Shown here in pieces: positions 1 through 10,100 of a DNA stretch of 64,000 nt; positions within the stretch are counted from its first letter, which is position 1; each line of letters begins with the position of its first letter. Source of the stretch: JBMOLK01 sp049325575 (GTDB lineage Bacteria > Bacillota > Clostridia > Acetivibrionales > Acetivibrionaceae); NCBI GenBank assembly GCA_049325575.1, contig JBMOLK010000311.1:1-64000 (forward strand), in the 5' to 3' direction. The position numbers were made by a program, and so were the translations under genes. The notes beneath the pieces were generated by a model that saw only the letters and a program-made list of their open reading frames with translations, was not told where the DNA came from and searched no databases.

Positions 1-2
1 GG

Positions 3-173
3 CTAATAGCGGAATTTGTGAAGACGGACCGCAACCGTATGATGTATGTAACTTATAAGTTTGCAGGTTTTAAAGAGATGGAGGAAGATGGTGATAGGGT
101 GGTGTTTGAAAATGACCTGACCCATATTCAGCCTTTTCCTGACTATATTAAACTCAATATAGTCGAAGAATGA
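3..173 (+). CDS. C-terminal end of a protein, possibly FkbH-like (cut by window edge)
   Basis: An open frame runs from the window edge to TGA at 171-173 and gives the last 56 residues of a protein. It reads LIAEFVKTDRNRMMYVTYKF, followed by a charged stretch and a PFPDYI segment. The AEFxxTxxNxMxxxxYxxxGF-like pattern resembles the C-terminal acetyltransferase-like part of FkbH-type HAD proteins, which load glyceryl or related units onto carrier proteins in polyketide loci. That match is from memory of the family and is tentative. It lies 128 bases upstream of the first NRPS on the same strand, so it may belong to the same cluster. The N-terminal part, including any HAD motifs, is outside the window. 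Confidence 0.5.
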   Translation, partial: LIAEFVKTDRNRMMYVTYKFAGFKEMEEDGDRVVFENDLTHIQPFPDYIKLNIVEE

Positions 174-301
174 CAAAAAAGATAATTAATGAACACTAGG
201 ATTCAAGCAGCTTTTATAAAGTGCTAATAGCCATTTTGTAGAACTACATAGTTATGCTGCGATTTGTGTTTTGGTTACAATGTTTATGGGGGGGGTAACA
301 A

Positions 302-3300
302 ATGTCAGCATATATAAACTTTGTTGAAGCAATAAAGAAAAACACTAACACTAATAATAAAGGTATTACCTTTATTAACGGGCAAGATGATGAAATGTAT
401 TTGCCATATGATCAGGTGATTGCTAAAGCATTAGGAATCTTATACGGTTTACAGCAAAATGGAATTAGATCGGGAAATGAACTGGTATTTCAATTAGAGG
501 ATAATCAGGATTTTATATATACTTTTTGGGCATGCCTACTGGGAGGAATCATTCCTGTTCCTGTAACAGTAGGCAACAACGATGAACACAGGCTGAAGCT
601 GGTGAAAATATGGGAAATACTGTACTACCCTTATTTAATAACAGACTCTCATACATATAAGGCAGTCTCTACATTACCTTTTGAAAAAGGAAAATCTAAT
701 ACTGAAGATTTTAGTAAGAAAGTTATCCTGATTGACCAAACTAGAGACTTCTCTAAATTAGGTGATATTTATTCGCCAAAACCTTCAGATATAGCATTTA
801 TACAGTTTTCTTCCGGATCGACGGGAGATCCTAAAGGGGTAATAGTAACCCATGAAAATTTGGTTTCAAACACAAGTGCCATAGCACATGGCTCAAATAT
901 GGGTAAAGATGACAGTATAATAAACTGGATGCCTGTAACCCATGATATGGGACTGATTGGTGCTCATTTAACAGGCACCTTAATGGGGTTAAATCAGTAT
1001 ATCATGCCAACCAAACTCTTTATAAAAAGGCCTACCCTTTGGCTTAGCAAAGCAAGTGAACACAAGGTTACACACCTATACTCCCCCAATTTCGGATATA
1101 AACACTTTCTAACATTTTATGACCCTAAAAATGCAGAGGATTGGGACCTGAGCAGTATAAGGGTCATTTTTAACGGTGCAGAGCCCATATCCGAACAGTT
1201 ATGCAACACATTTTTAGATGAGATGGAAAAACACAGGTTGAACAGGAACTCCATGTTTACTGTGTACGGGCTGGCAGAAGCTACTGTAGGTGCGTCCTTC
1301 CCACCCGTAGGGGACAGAATATTGACACATAGATTGGACAGAAGATTTCTAAATGTAGGGCAAAAAATAAAAGAGGTTGAATATGAAGATATTAACACTG
1401 TAACATTCGTTGATGTGGGCTATCCTATCAATGATTGCTTTATAAGGATATGTGATGACGAAAATAACGCTCTTTTGGAGGGTACGATAGGTAATATACA
1501 GATTAGTGGTATAAATGTTACCCAAGGATATTATAACAATGAGGAAGCAACTAAAAAGGTTATTACACAGGATGGATGGCTGATAACAGGCGATCTGGGT
1601 TTTATGAAAAATAAAAGGCTTGTTATCACAGGAAGAGCGAAGGATATTATATTTGTAAACGGGCAGAATTATTATCCTCATGACATAGAACGTATATGTG
1701 AAGAAGTTGAAGAAGTGGAATTAGGTAAAGTTGCGGTTTGTGGAGTTCAAAACAAAAAAATTCATAGTGATGAAATAGTTATATTTGTGTTATTCAAAAA
1801 GGATTTAAAGAAATTTTGCTCCATGGCAACTGCTTTAAGGAGCTTAATTAATGACAAGATGGGACTGGAGATCAGTGCGGTAATACCTGTAAAAAAAATC
1901 CCAAAAACTACAAGCGGTAAGGTCCAAAGGTATAAACTGGGCCAAATGTATCAGGAAGGAGAGTTTGCCCAAGTTAAAGCAGAACTTGAAAAGCTGATAG
2001 CAGAAGAACTGGATAAGAAACAGATTGACCTGCCGACTAACGATATTGAAAGAAGACTTGTAGAAATATGGAGTAAAGTATTGGGTAATACCAACACCGG
2101 CATAAATGACAGTTTTTTTGAACTTGGAGGAAACTCTATATCATTAATGCAAATAATAGATAAGGTTGATAATGAGTTCAATGTCGAGATGAGCTTTACT
2201 GAATTTATGAGTAAAAAGACAATTGCAGAAATTGCAAATTTGATTAATGAGAATAGAGGGGAGATTAAGGGTGCTTTATACCCACAGAGACAAACAGACA
2301 TTGAGAATATAGGTGTGCCCTTTCCCCTGTCTGAAGTTCAGATGGCTTATTATACAGGACGTAGCGACCAATTTGAATTGGGTGGGACATCAACCCATCT
2401 TTATATTGAAATAGAGACAAAGCTTGATATTGAGTTGCTTAACAAAAGCTTGCAGAAATTGATTGGACGCCACCCAATGCTTCGTGCAATAGTATTGGAT
2501 ACAGGGGAACAGAAGATTCTTGCTAAAGTTCCTGATTATGAGATAGAGGTAAAAGACCTAAGGCATTTGAATACACAGGAACAGAAACTTTTCATTGAAG
2601 ATCATAGAGAGGACATGTCACACCGTGTGTTAAAGCCAAACCAATGGCCACTGTTTGAGTTTAAAGCAATAAGGCTTACTGATGATACAAGTCTTTTATG
2701 TGTAGGTATAGATATGCTTATTGCTGATGGGGCAAGTATTCAGATTATAGGGAGGGAATTGGTAGACTTCTATAATAATCAGGATATGATACTTCCAAGG
2801 CAGGAGTTTTCATTCAGGGATTATATGCTTGCATATGAAGAGTTTAAATCTTCGGAGTTATATAGACGTGACAAGGAGTATTGGATAAACAAGCTTGAAG
2901 AATTTCCTTCTTCTCCAGCACTGCCTTTGAAGCAGGAACCCTATAACGTAAAAAAACCACGGTTTAAGAGACAAAGAAAGGTATTCGACAAGAAAGACTG
3001 GGAAAGGCTTAAGAACATAGCCAGGAAAAACAGTATTACGTCGTCTGTACTGCTCTGCACTGCATATGCAGCGGTTCTGGCCTTCTGGAGCAACCAGCCA
3101 AAACTTGCAATTAGTCTTACAACGCTAAACAGATATCCTTTTAATCCGGGTGTAAACGATATAGTGGGCGATTTTACTTCTGTTATGCTGCTTGATATAG
3201 AGATGCAGTCCAACACATCTTTTTGGGAAAAGGCAAAAGGTGTTCAGGATACACTGCTTAAGGCCTTGGAACACAGACATTATGATGGTGTGGAATTTAT

Positions 3301-6300
3301 AAGGGATATCTCAAAGTATCACAACATGGGGACCAAAGCGGCTATGCCTGTAGTGTTTACAAGTATGCTGTTTGGAGAAAGCCGGGATGGCTGGTCCGAA
3401 ATGGGTGAGATAAAAATGGGTATAAGCCAGACATCGCAGGTGTACCTGGACAATCAGGTTATTGAGATTGACGGCAGCCTCTCCATTACTTGGGACTATG
3501 TTGAACAGCTTTTTGACAGCCAAACTATTAAGGCAATGTTTGAAAACTATATTGGAATTCTTGATAGCATACTTGAAAACGAATCAGCTTCAAATCTTGC
3601 AATCAGTAGTTGTGATAGAGAATTGATTCGTCAATATAACAATACAGACCTGGAAGTTAGACCTACTACTCTTCAGGAAATGTTTATATCACAGGTGAGA
3701 AGGACGCCGGATAACCTGGCAGTGATTTTTGAGGGTCAAAGTATTACGTATCGTGTTCTGCATGAAAGAACCAACCGGATTGCACATTATTTAAGGGAAA
3801 AGGGCATAGGGGAAAATGACCTGGTAGGAGTGATAGCAAACAGAAGTATAGACGCAATTGTTAACGTTATGGGCATATTGAAGTCAGGCGCTGCTTATGT
3901 ACCCCTTAACCTGGACTATCCTGAAAGCAGGAAGAAGTATATTATTGAAGATGCAAAGTGTAAAGCCGTTTTGGAAGGTGGATTCTTTGACAGAGAGAGA
4001 ATTTCTGCTTATCCGGGTGAAGAAGTCTCTATGGATTATGATCCTGAAAGCCTGGCTTATGTTATATACACTTCGGGAAGTACCGGCAAGCCTAAGGGAG
4101 TTGTTATAACCCATAAAGCTGTAACAAATACCATAGAGGATATTAATAAGAAGTTTAGTGTTAATGAAAAAGACAGACTTATCGGATTGTCTTCCATGTG
4201 CTTTGATTTATCGGTTTATGATATATTTGGTGCATTAAGTACGGGAGCTGCTTTAGTTGTTGTCAAAGACCAAAGAGATGTGAAAAATGTAATTGAAACG
4301 ATAAAATCAAAGGGAGTTACTATCTGGAACTCTGTACCTTCCATACTGGATATCACGGTTGATAGCCTTGAGGAAAGCCCGGAAAGGCAGAACAGTAACG
4401 CTTTTGAGGATAAATACTATTGGTCTCCTGTAGTCCAGTGGAAGAAGCAAGGGAATCAGATTTGGTTAAAGGATATTTCCTATAAAGGAGTGGCCGCAGA
4501 AATGTTTCCCAAGTTGTACTTCCTTGCACAGGAGGGTATAACTCCAGAAGACATGGCAAGAGAGTTTCCGGATAAAACCAGGGAAGAATTGGAGCAAGTC
4601 TTTAACCAAATGGTTATGGATAAGGTTCTGGTTAACTCCATATTAACACCGGAAGAAATATTCAGCACCCAGAAGAAATTATTCAGGAATACATACAGTG
4701 ACGAAATACTCTATAACCCTTTGGAGTATAACAAATTTAAAAAACTCCAATTGGAGAGATCTTTTAAATCGGTAAAAAGTGGAAAGAAACAGCTTCTAAG
4801 CAAGGAATATCCCCAATTTATCACGGGTAGATACTCTCATAGAACATTTAAAGAAGATGCTATCCCATATGAGGTTTTTTCACAGCTGTTATCAATATTT
4901 AAGTCGAATAGAAACAACGACTCTGTAAGGTACTATTATGCCAGTGCAGGTGGACTATACCCAATAGACATATTTGTTTATGTGAAAAAAGATAGGATTG
5001 AGAATGTGGAACAGGGACTCTATTATTACAGTCCGGTAGAAAACAGTCTTTATCTTGTGAACAGCGGCCAGCTTATTACCGAAGGCGATCATTATTCAGG
5101 AAACAGGCCAATATTCGGTTCATCTGCTTTTTCAGTATTTTTTGTATACAATGCAGAAACAAATATGCCCAAATATGGAAGCATGGGTTACTTTTATGCC
5201 TGTATTGATTGTGGAATAATGGTTTCCACGCTGACACAGGCAGCAGAACTTCTTAATATTGGGTTGTGTTCCATTGGAGATATGTTCTTTAATAAAGTCC
5301 GGCATAAATTCAACCTGGATGAAAATCAGGTTTTAATTCACACGGTAGAGGGAGGTTTAAAGCTGGATTGTACACTGGCGAACTTTGGAAATTCCTCATT
5401 GAATACCATGGGGGAAGTTGCTGCTTCCGAAGAATGGACACAAAAAGCTGCCTTGATGGAGGAACTGCCTAATGTAGGTGATAAGCAGGAGCGCACAGCT
5501 GCAAGCGGATTGGACAGCTTGAGATTGATTCTTTTAAGTGGGGATTGGATACCGTTAAAGCTGCCTGAAAGAGCAAGAGAAGTGTTTTCCAACGCTGAAG
5601 TTATAAGTCTCGGGGGAGCAACCGAAGCTTCAATTTGGTCTATTTACTTTCCTATAAATGAGATAAGGGATAATTGGAAAAGTATCCCTTATGGTATACC
5701 TTTGGTTAATCAAAAGTTCTATGTTTTAAACCATGAAGGTAATCTTTGCCCGGTTGGTGTTAAGGGTGAGCTTTATATCGGTGGTATTGGGCTTGCTAGA
5801 GAATACTTAAATGACGAAGAAAAAACAAGTGCTGCATTTATTAAGCATCATGAACTGGGAGGTCTTTATAAGACTGGAGATTACGGTGTTATGCACAGGG
5901 ATGGCTATATAGAATTCTTAGGAAGAATGGATTCTCAAATTAAAATAAGAGGATACAGAGTGGAGCTGGGAGAAATCGAGACCTGCTTAGTGAAGCACGA
6001 TGATATTAAGAGTGCTATCGTAATAGACTATCAGGAGCAAAACGGAAAGAAGAGCCTTGCGGCCTACGTAGCAGCGGAAAGGCCTATAGCCTCATTAAAC
6101 ATAAGAGAATACTTGTTAGGTCAGCTGCCTGATTATATGGTACCTGCGTACTTTATTCAAGTAGATGATATACCGCTGACAGCTAACGGAAAGGTTGACA
6201 GGAAAGCTCTACCCAAGCCTGATAAAAGTTCTGAAAGAGATACAGACTATATTGAGCCGGTAAATGAGATAGAGAAGAAGCTAGCAGGAATTTGGAAGCA

Positions 6301-7096
6301 GGTTCTGGAAACGGACAGGATAGGAATAAATGACAATTTTTTTGAACTGGGGGGCAATTCAATACTTTTAATAAAAGTGCATTCACAGATTGATAAAATT
6401 TATCCGGGTAAGTTAACGGTATCTGATATGTTTGCTTATCCTACCATTTCAAAGTTAGTAGAATTTATAAACAAGGGAAATAAAGTGCCTGTTAAAGATA
6501 TACCCATTAAGAGTCTAAGCTTACCCGAAGAATTCTTTACCAACGGCAGTGAAGTGAACGACTATTCGGAATTTAAATTCAAGATAGATGATGAGTTGTG
6601 CCGTGATATTAGAGCTGTATCCCAGAAAGAGGATACAAGTATATATGATATATTTTTATCGATTTATGCATACTTGTTATCGCAGATAGCACAAAGTCAG
6701 GAAGCCGTGGTAAACACTCCAACCGAAGACAATACATGCATACTGGCTTTAGGCATTGACACTGATGAAGCAGAAAGTATTGAAGACTTGATCAAGTTGA
6801 CAGCTGTTAAGAGAAGAGTAAATCATCATGCCGCTTATCCCATTGAGGATATAAGTAGAATAGGCTTGGATAAGTCAGGACATTGGGCAGCACCGCTGTT
6901 TTGTAAAAAGAATCTGGACATATCAGGTAAGGACCTGTTGGATATATACGACATAATTCTGGTAATAGAAGAAGAAAACAGCTGTATAAGCTTTACGTGT
7001 GAGTATGACTTTAGAAGACTTAAAAAGGAAAAAGTTAAAGACTTGTTGGGTAGATATGTAAAGCTTCTTAAGGCATTGGTACTGAAGATACTCTAA
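302..7096 (+). CDS. FAAL-ACP-Cy-A(Ox)-PCP hybrid NRPS with half condensation domain tail
   Basis: This 2264-residue loading module starts assembly line A. Order: fatty acyl-AMP ligase (about 1-560; SSGSTGDPKG near 170, WMPVTHDMGLIG, TSGKVQR near 535); carrier domain with FELGGNS, Ser about 611; Cy domain from about 670 with the DxxxxDxxS motif as DMLIADGAS near 802; adenylation domain from about 1115 with YTSGSTGKPKG near 1255 and FDLSVYDIFG near 1300; a roughly 380-residue SagB/McbC-like oxidase (about 1355-1735; YYYASAGGLYPID near 1543) inserted between motifs A4 and A5; the rest of the A domain to NGKVDRKALP near 1958; second carrier, Ser about 2019. Pocket residues read DLYNLSLIW, the cysteine code. 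The last 190 residues resemble only the C-lobe of a condensation domain. Inferred role: activate a fatty acid, join it to Cys, cyclize and oxidize to a thiazole. An eight-G run at 288-295 serves as ribosome binding site. Confidence 0.9.
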   Translation: MSAYINFVEAIKKNTNTNNKGITFINGQDDEMYLPYDQVIAKALGILYGLQQNGIRSGNELVFQLEDNQDFIYTFWACLLGGIIPVPVTVGNNDEHRLKLVKIWEILYYPYLITDSHTYKAVSTLPFEKGKSNTEDFSKKVILIDQTRDFSKLGDIYSPKPSDIAFIQFSSGSTGDPKGVIVTHENLVSNTSAIAHGSNMGKDDSIINWMPVTHDMGLIGAHLTGTLMGLNQYIMPTKLFIKRPTLWLSKASEHKVTHLYSPNFGYKHFLTFYDPKNAEDWDLSSIRVIFNGAEPISEQLCNTFLDEMEKHRLNRNSMFTVYGLAEATVGASFPPVGDRILTHRLDRRFLNVGQKIKEVEYEDINTVTFVDVGYPINDCFIRICDDENNALLEGTIGNIQISGINVTQGYYNNEEATKKVITQDGWLITGDLGFMKNKRLVITGRAKDIIFVNGQNYYPHDIERICEEVEEVELGKVAVCGVQNKKIHSDEIVIFVLFKKDLKKFCSMATALRSLINDKMGLEISAVIPVKKIPKTTSGKVQRYKLGQMYQEGEFAQVKAELEKLIAEELDKKQIDLPTNDIERRLVEIWSKVLGNTNTGINDSFFELGGNSISLMQIIDKVDNEFNVEMSFTEFMSKKTIAEIANLINENRGEIKGALYPQRQTDIENIGVPFPLSEVQMAYYTGRSDQFELGGTSTHLYIEIETKLDIELLNKSLQKLIGRHPMLRAIVLDTGEQKILAKVPDYEIEVKDLRHLNTQEQKLFIEDHREDMSHRVLKPNQWPLFEFKAIRLTDDTSLLCVGIDMLIADGASIQIIGRELVDFYNNQDMILPRQEFSFRDYMLAYEEFKSSELYRRDKEYWINKLEEFPSSPALPLKQEPYNVKKPRFKRQRKVFDKKDWERLKNIARKNSITSSVLLCTAYAAVLAFWSNQPKLAISLTTLNRYPFNPGVNDIVGDFTSVMLLDIEMQSNTSFWEKAKGVQDTLLKALEHRHYDGVEFIRDISKYHNMGTKAAMPVVFTSMLFGESRDGWSEMGEIKMGISQTSQVYLDNQVIEIDGSLSITWDYVEQLFDSQTIKAMFENYIGILDSILENESASNLAISSCDRELIRQYNNTDLEVRPTTLQEMFISQVRRTPDNLAVIFEGQSITYRVLHERTNRIAHYLREKGIGENDLVGVIANRSIDAIVNVMGILKSGAAYVPLNLDYPESRKKYIIEDAKCKAVLEGGFFDRERISAYPGEEVSMDYDPESLAYVIYTSGSTGKPKGVVITHKAVTNTIEDINKKFSVNEKDRLIGLSSMCFDLSVYDIFGALSTGAALVVVKDQRDVKNVIETIKSKGVTIWNSVPSILDITVDSLEESPERQNSNAFEDKYYWSPVVQWKKQGNQIWLKDISYKGVAAEMFPKLYFLAQEGITPEDMAREFPDKTREELEQVFNQMVMDKVLVNSILTPEEIFSTQKKLFRNTYSDEILYNPLEYNKFKKLQLERSFKSVKSGKKQLLSKEYPQFITGRYSHRTFKEDAIPYEVFSQLLSIFKSNRNNDSVRYYYASAGGLYPIDIFVYVKKDRIENVEQGLYYYSPVENSLYLVNSGQLITEGDHYSGNRPIFGSSAFSVFFVYNAETNMPKYGSMGYFYACIDCGIMVSTLTQAAELLNIGLCSIGDMFFNKVRHKFNLDENQVLIHTVEGGLKLDCTLANFGNSSLNTMGEVAASEEWTQKAALMEELPNVGDKQERTAASGLDSLRLILLSGDWIPLKLPERAREVFSNAEVISLGGATEASIWSIYFPINEIRDNWKSIPYGIPLVNQKFYVLNHEGNLCPVGVKGELYIGGIGLAREYLNDEEKTSAAFIKHHELGGLYKTGDYGVMHRDGYIEFLGRMDSQIKIRGYRVELGEIETCLVKHDDIKSAIVIDYQEQNGKKSLAAYVAAERPIASLNIREYLLGQLPDYMVPAYFIQVDDIPLTANGKVDRKALPKPDKSSERDTDYIEPVNEIEKKLAGIWKQVLETDRIGINDNFFELGGNSILLIKVHSQIDKIYPGKLTVSDMFAYPTISKLVEFINKGNKVPVKDIPIKSLSLPEEFFTNGSEVNDYSEFKFKIDDELCRDIRAVSQKEDTSIYDIFLSIYAYLLSQIAQSQEAVVNTPTEDNTCILALGIDTDEAESIEDLIKLTAVKRRVNHHAAYPIEDISRIGLDKSGHWAAPLFCKKNLDISGKDLLDIYDIILVIEEENSCISFTCEYDFRRLKKEKVKDLLGRYVKLLKALVLKIL

Positions 7097-7127
7097 TAGA
7101 AGGTAATGAATATAAGGGGGAGTAAAA

Positions 7128-10100
7128 ATGGTTAAAAAGCTACTAGATGTAGAAGAACTAGATATAATTAGCTCTGACTACAATAAAAGTGACAGCTTGC
7201 CGAATTTTGAGGAAGTGTCGTCAAAGGATATAGCTATCATTGGAATGTCCGGTAAGTTTCCAATGGCAGAAGATATAGATGGTTTCTGGAATAATATAAT
7301 AAATAGGAAAGACTGTATAAGACCGATTTCAGAAGCCAGGAGAAAAGATATTGATGATTATTTGAACTTTAGAGATGGTCTTTCAAGTGAAAGAAAATAT
7401 GAAAATGGAGCATTTCTTGATGAAATAGATAAGTTTGATTATAACTTCTTCAGGTTATCTCCCAAGGAAGCACAGCTGATGAATCCAAATCAGAGGTTAT
7501 TTTTAGAGACAGCATGGGAAGCTATTGAAGATGCAGGATATGGCGGAAAAAAGCTGTTAGGAAGTAAAACCGGTGTATATGTAGGTTATATGAGTGATCT
7601 TGAAGGTTATAAATACAGACAGATTATTTTGGATGTTGATAAATCACTAGGACCAATTTCTGTTACAGGAAATCTCTCATCAATTTTGGCCAGCAGAATA
7701 TCCTACCTTTTGGACTTGAACGGACCAAGCATGCTGGTAGATACTGCATGCTCTGCATCACTTGTTTCAGTACATCTAGCATGTCAGAGCCTTAGAAACA
7801 AGGAGTGTGATATGGCTCTTGTAGGCGCTGTAAGGACGATTTTACTTCCATCGGGTGAATACGATAAGGTAGGGATAGAGTCATCCGACAGCAGGACAAA
7901 AACCTTTGACGAGAGTTCTGACGGTACAGGTGTTGGGGAGGGGACTGGTGTTATTGTACTTAAGCCTTTGAGCAAGGCGCTGAAGGATGGCGATAACATC
8001 TATGCAGTTATTAAGGGAAGCTCCACAAACCAGGATGGGAGTTCAATAGGTATATCTGCGCCAAATGTACTTGCACAGGAGGATGTTATATTAAAGGCCT
8101 GGAAGGATGCAGGAATCAATCCGGAGACAATAGGTTACATAGAGGCTCATGGAACGGGCACAAAACTTGGAGATCCCATAGAGATTCATGCAATCAGCAA
8201 AGCCTTTAGACGGTATACTGATAAAAGACAATTTTGTGCCATAGGTTCGTTAAAAACTAATATTGGCCATCTATATGAAGCATCAGGTGTCATAGGGATC
8301 ATAAAGTGTATTATGGCATTAAACCGTAAAACACTGCCGCCTGCTATTCATTTCAGGAATCCAAACCGTAAGATTGATTTTATGGAATCCCCTGTATATG
8401 TTAATGTGAAGCCAAGAGAATGGAAATCAAATGGCATACCCCTAAGATGCGGAATCAGTTCATTCGGTTTTAGCGGGACCAATTGCCATGTGATTTTAGA
8501 GGAAGCACCTCCTGTTAGAAAAGAACCCGGAATTGAGGATGAAAAGCCACAGATCTTTAAGCTCTCGGCAAAAAGCGAAGGAGCATTAAGAAGATTGATA
8601 GCAGCTTATAGTAAGTTTATTGCCAGGGATACAATCACAAGTCTAAGAGATATCTGTTATACGGCTAACACTGGCAGGGGATGTTATAACTATAGAATTG
8701 CTATGATCATAAAGGACAGAAAGGATTTTGAGGCAAAGCTTCAGAAATTATCTTTTTGTAGTGATCTTAACCACTGTGATATAGATAATGTATATTATGG
8801 GAAGCACAGTATTGTTCCTTTAGATAAGGAAATAAGGAAAGAAGGAGAAATAACGGAAGAAGAAAGACGTGAGCTTACAAAAGTTTCGGAGCTTAAGCTT
8901 GATAGTATTGAAGGGAAAGAGTGCAGCGAGGAAATTTTAGCTGTATTGTGCCGCCTTTACATAGAGGGAAGCGACATAGCGTGGGAAAGATTATATGCCA
9001 ACGAGAAAAGGTACAAGGCCAGACTGCCCAAATATACTTTTGAGAGAGAAAGGTGCTGGGTTGATATACCAAAGGTTGAGGAAGCCCTTGAAAAGGCTGA
9101 TGATAGCAGACAAAAGGCCGAAAAGTTAAGACAGTATAAAAAGGCTGTTGAAGTAAGGCTGGGTGGAAGAGAAGTTGATAATGACTATACAGAAATGGAG
9201 AGACTGGTAGGAGATATTTGGAATGAAGTATTAGGGTTTAAAGAAATAAACATATATGATAGCTTTTATGAGCTTGGCGGCGATTCCATTTCAATGATGA
9301 AGGTTATATCCAGGATAGAAGAGAAAACAGGGAAGAACGTGAAGCTTAACCAATTTATCGAAAACAACTCCATTATTAAGCTGGCACTCCTTCTATGCGA
9401 TGATTCATTAGGAAACCAAAAAATTGACTATCCTATGCTAGTACCGGACTTTAAGAATATGAGTGAGCCCTTTTCCTTGACAGAAGTTCAGATGGCATAT
9501 TTAATTGGCAGGGATGACCAGTTTGAAATGGGGGGTGTTTCAACCCATGTTTACGTGGAGATTGAAACAGGTGTGGAACCTGAAAGGTTGAATAGAAGCC
9601 TTAACAAGCTTATAAACAGGCATCCTATGCTGCGTTCGGTTATTCTCCCCCATGGAGAGCAGCAAATACTTGAAAGCGTTCCAGAGTATAAAATTGCAGT
9701 TAGAGATCTAAGGCATCTTGACAAGAATGCACAGGATGCATGCATTCTAAAAGAAAGAGAAAGAATGTCTCATGATGTGTTCAAAACGGACGAATGGCCG
9801 TTATATGAGTTTAAGATGTTCAGGCTGTCTGATGATGTCAACTATCTCTTTATTGGAATTGATTCTCTAATAGCTGATCGGGCCAGCCTGCAGATCATAG
9901 TTAATGAACTAATGGATTTCTATAATGATGAAGAATTGGAACTGCCGGAATTCGAGTTTACATTCAGGGATTATATGATAACCTATGAGAAATTTAAGAC
10001 ATCGGAAGCGTATCACAGGGCCAAGGACTATTGGATGAAAAAGCTGGATGACTTCCCGACAGCACCATTACTGCCTTTAAAAAAGGACCCTTCAAGTATA

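Noticed and set aside
4370..5510. Interruption of the adenylation domain as a frameshift or misassembly
   Set aside because: The frame is continuous and the insert is itself a conserved oxidase; the same design recurs in the next gene.
8480..9270. A hidden acyltransferase in the line A ketosynthase protein
   Set aside because: The region has no GHSxGE or HxFH motif and is too short; it is the usual post-KS linker.
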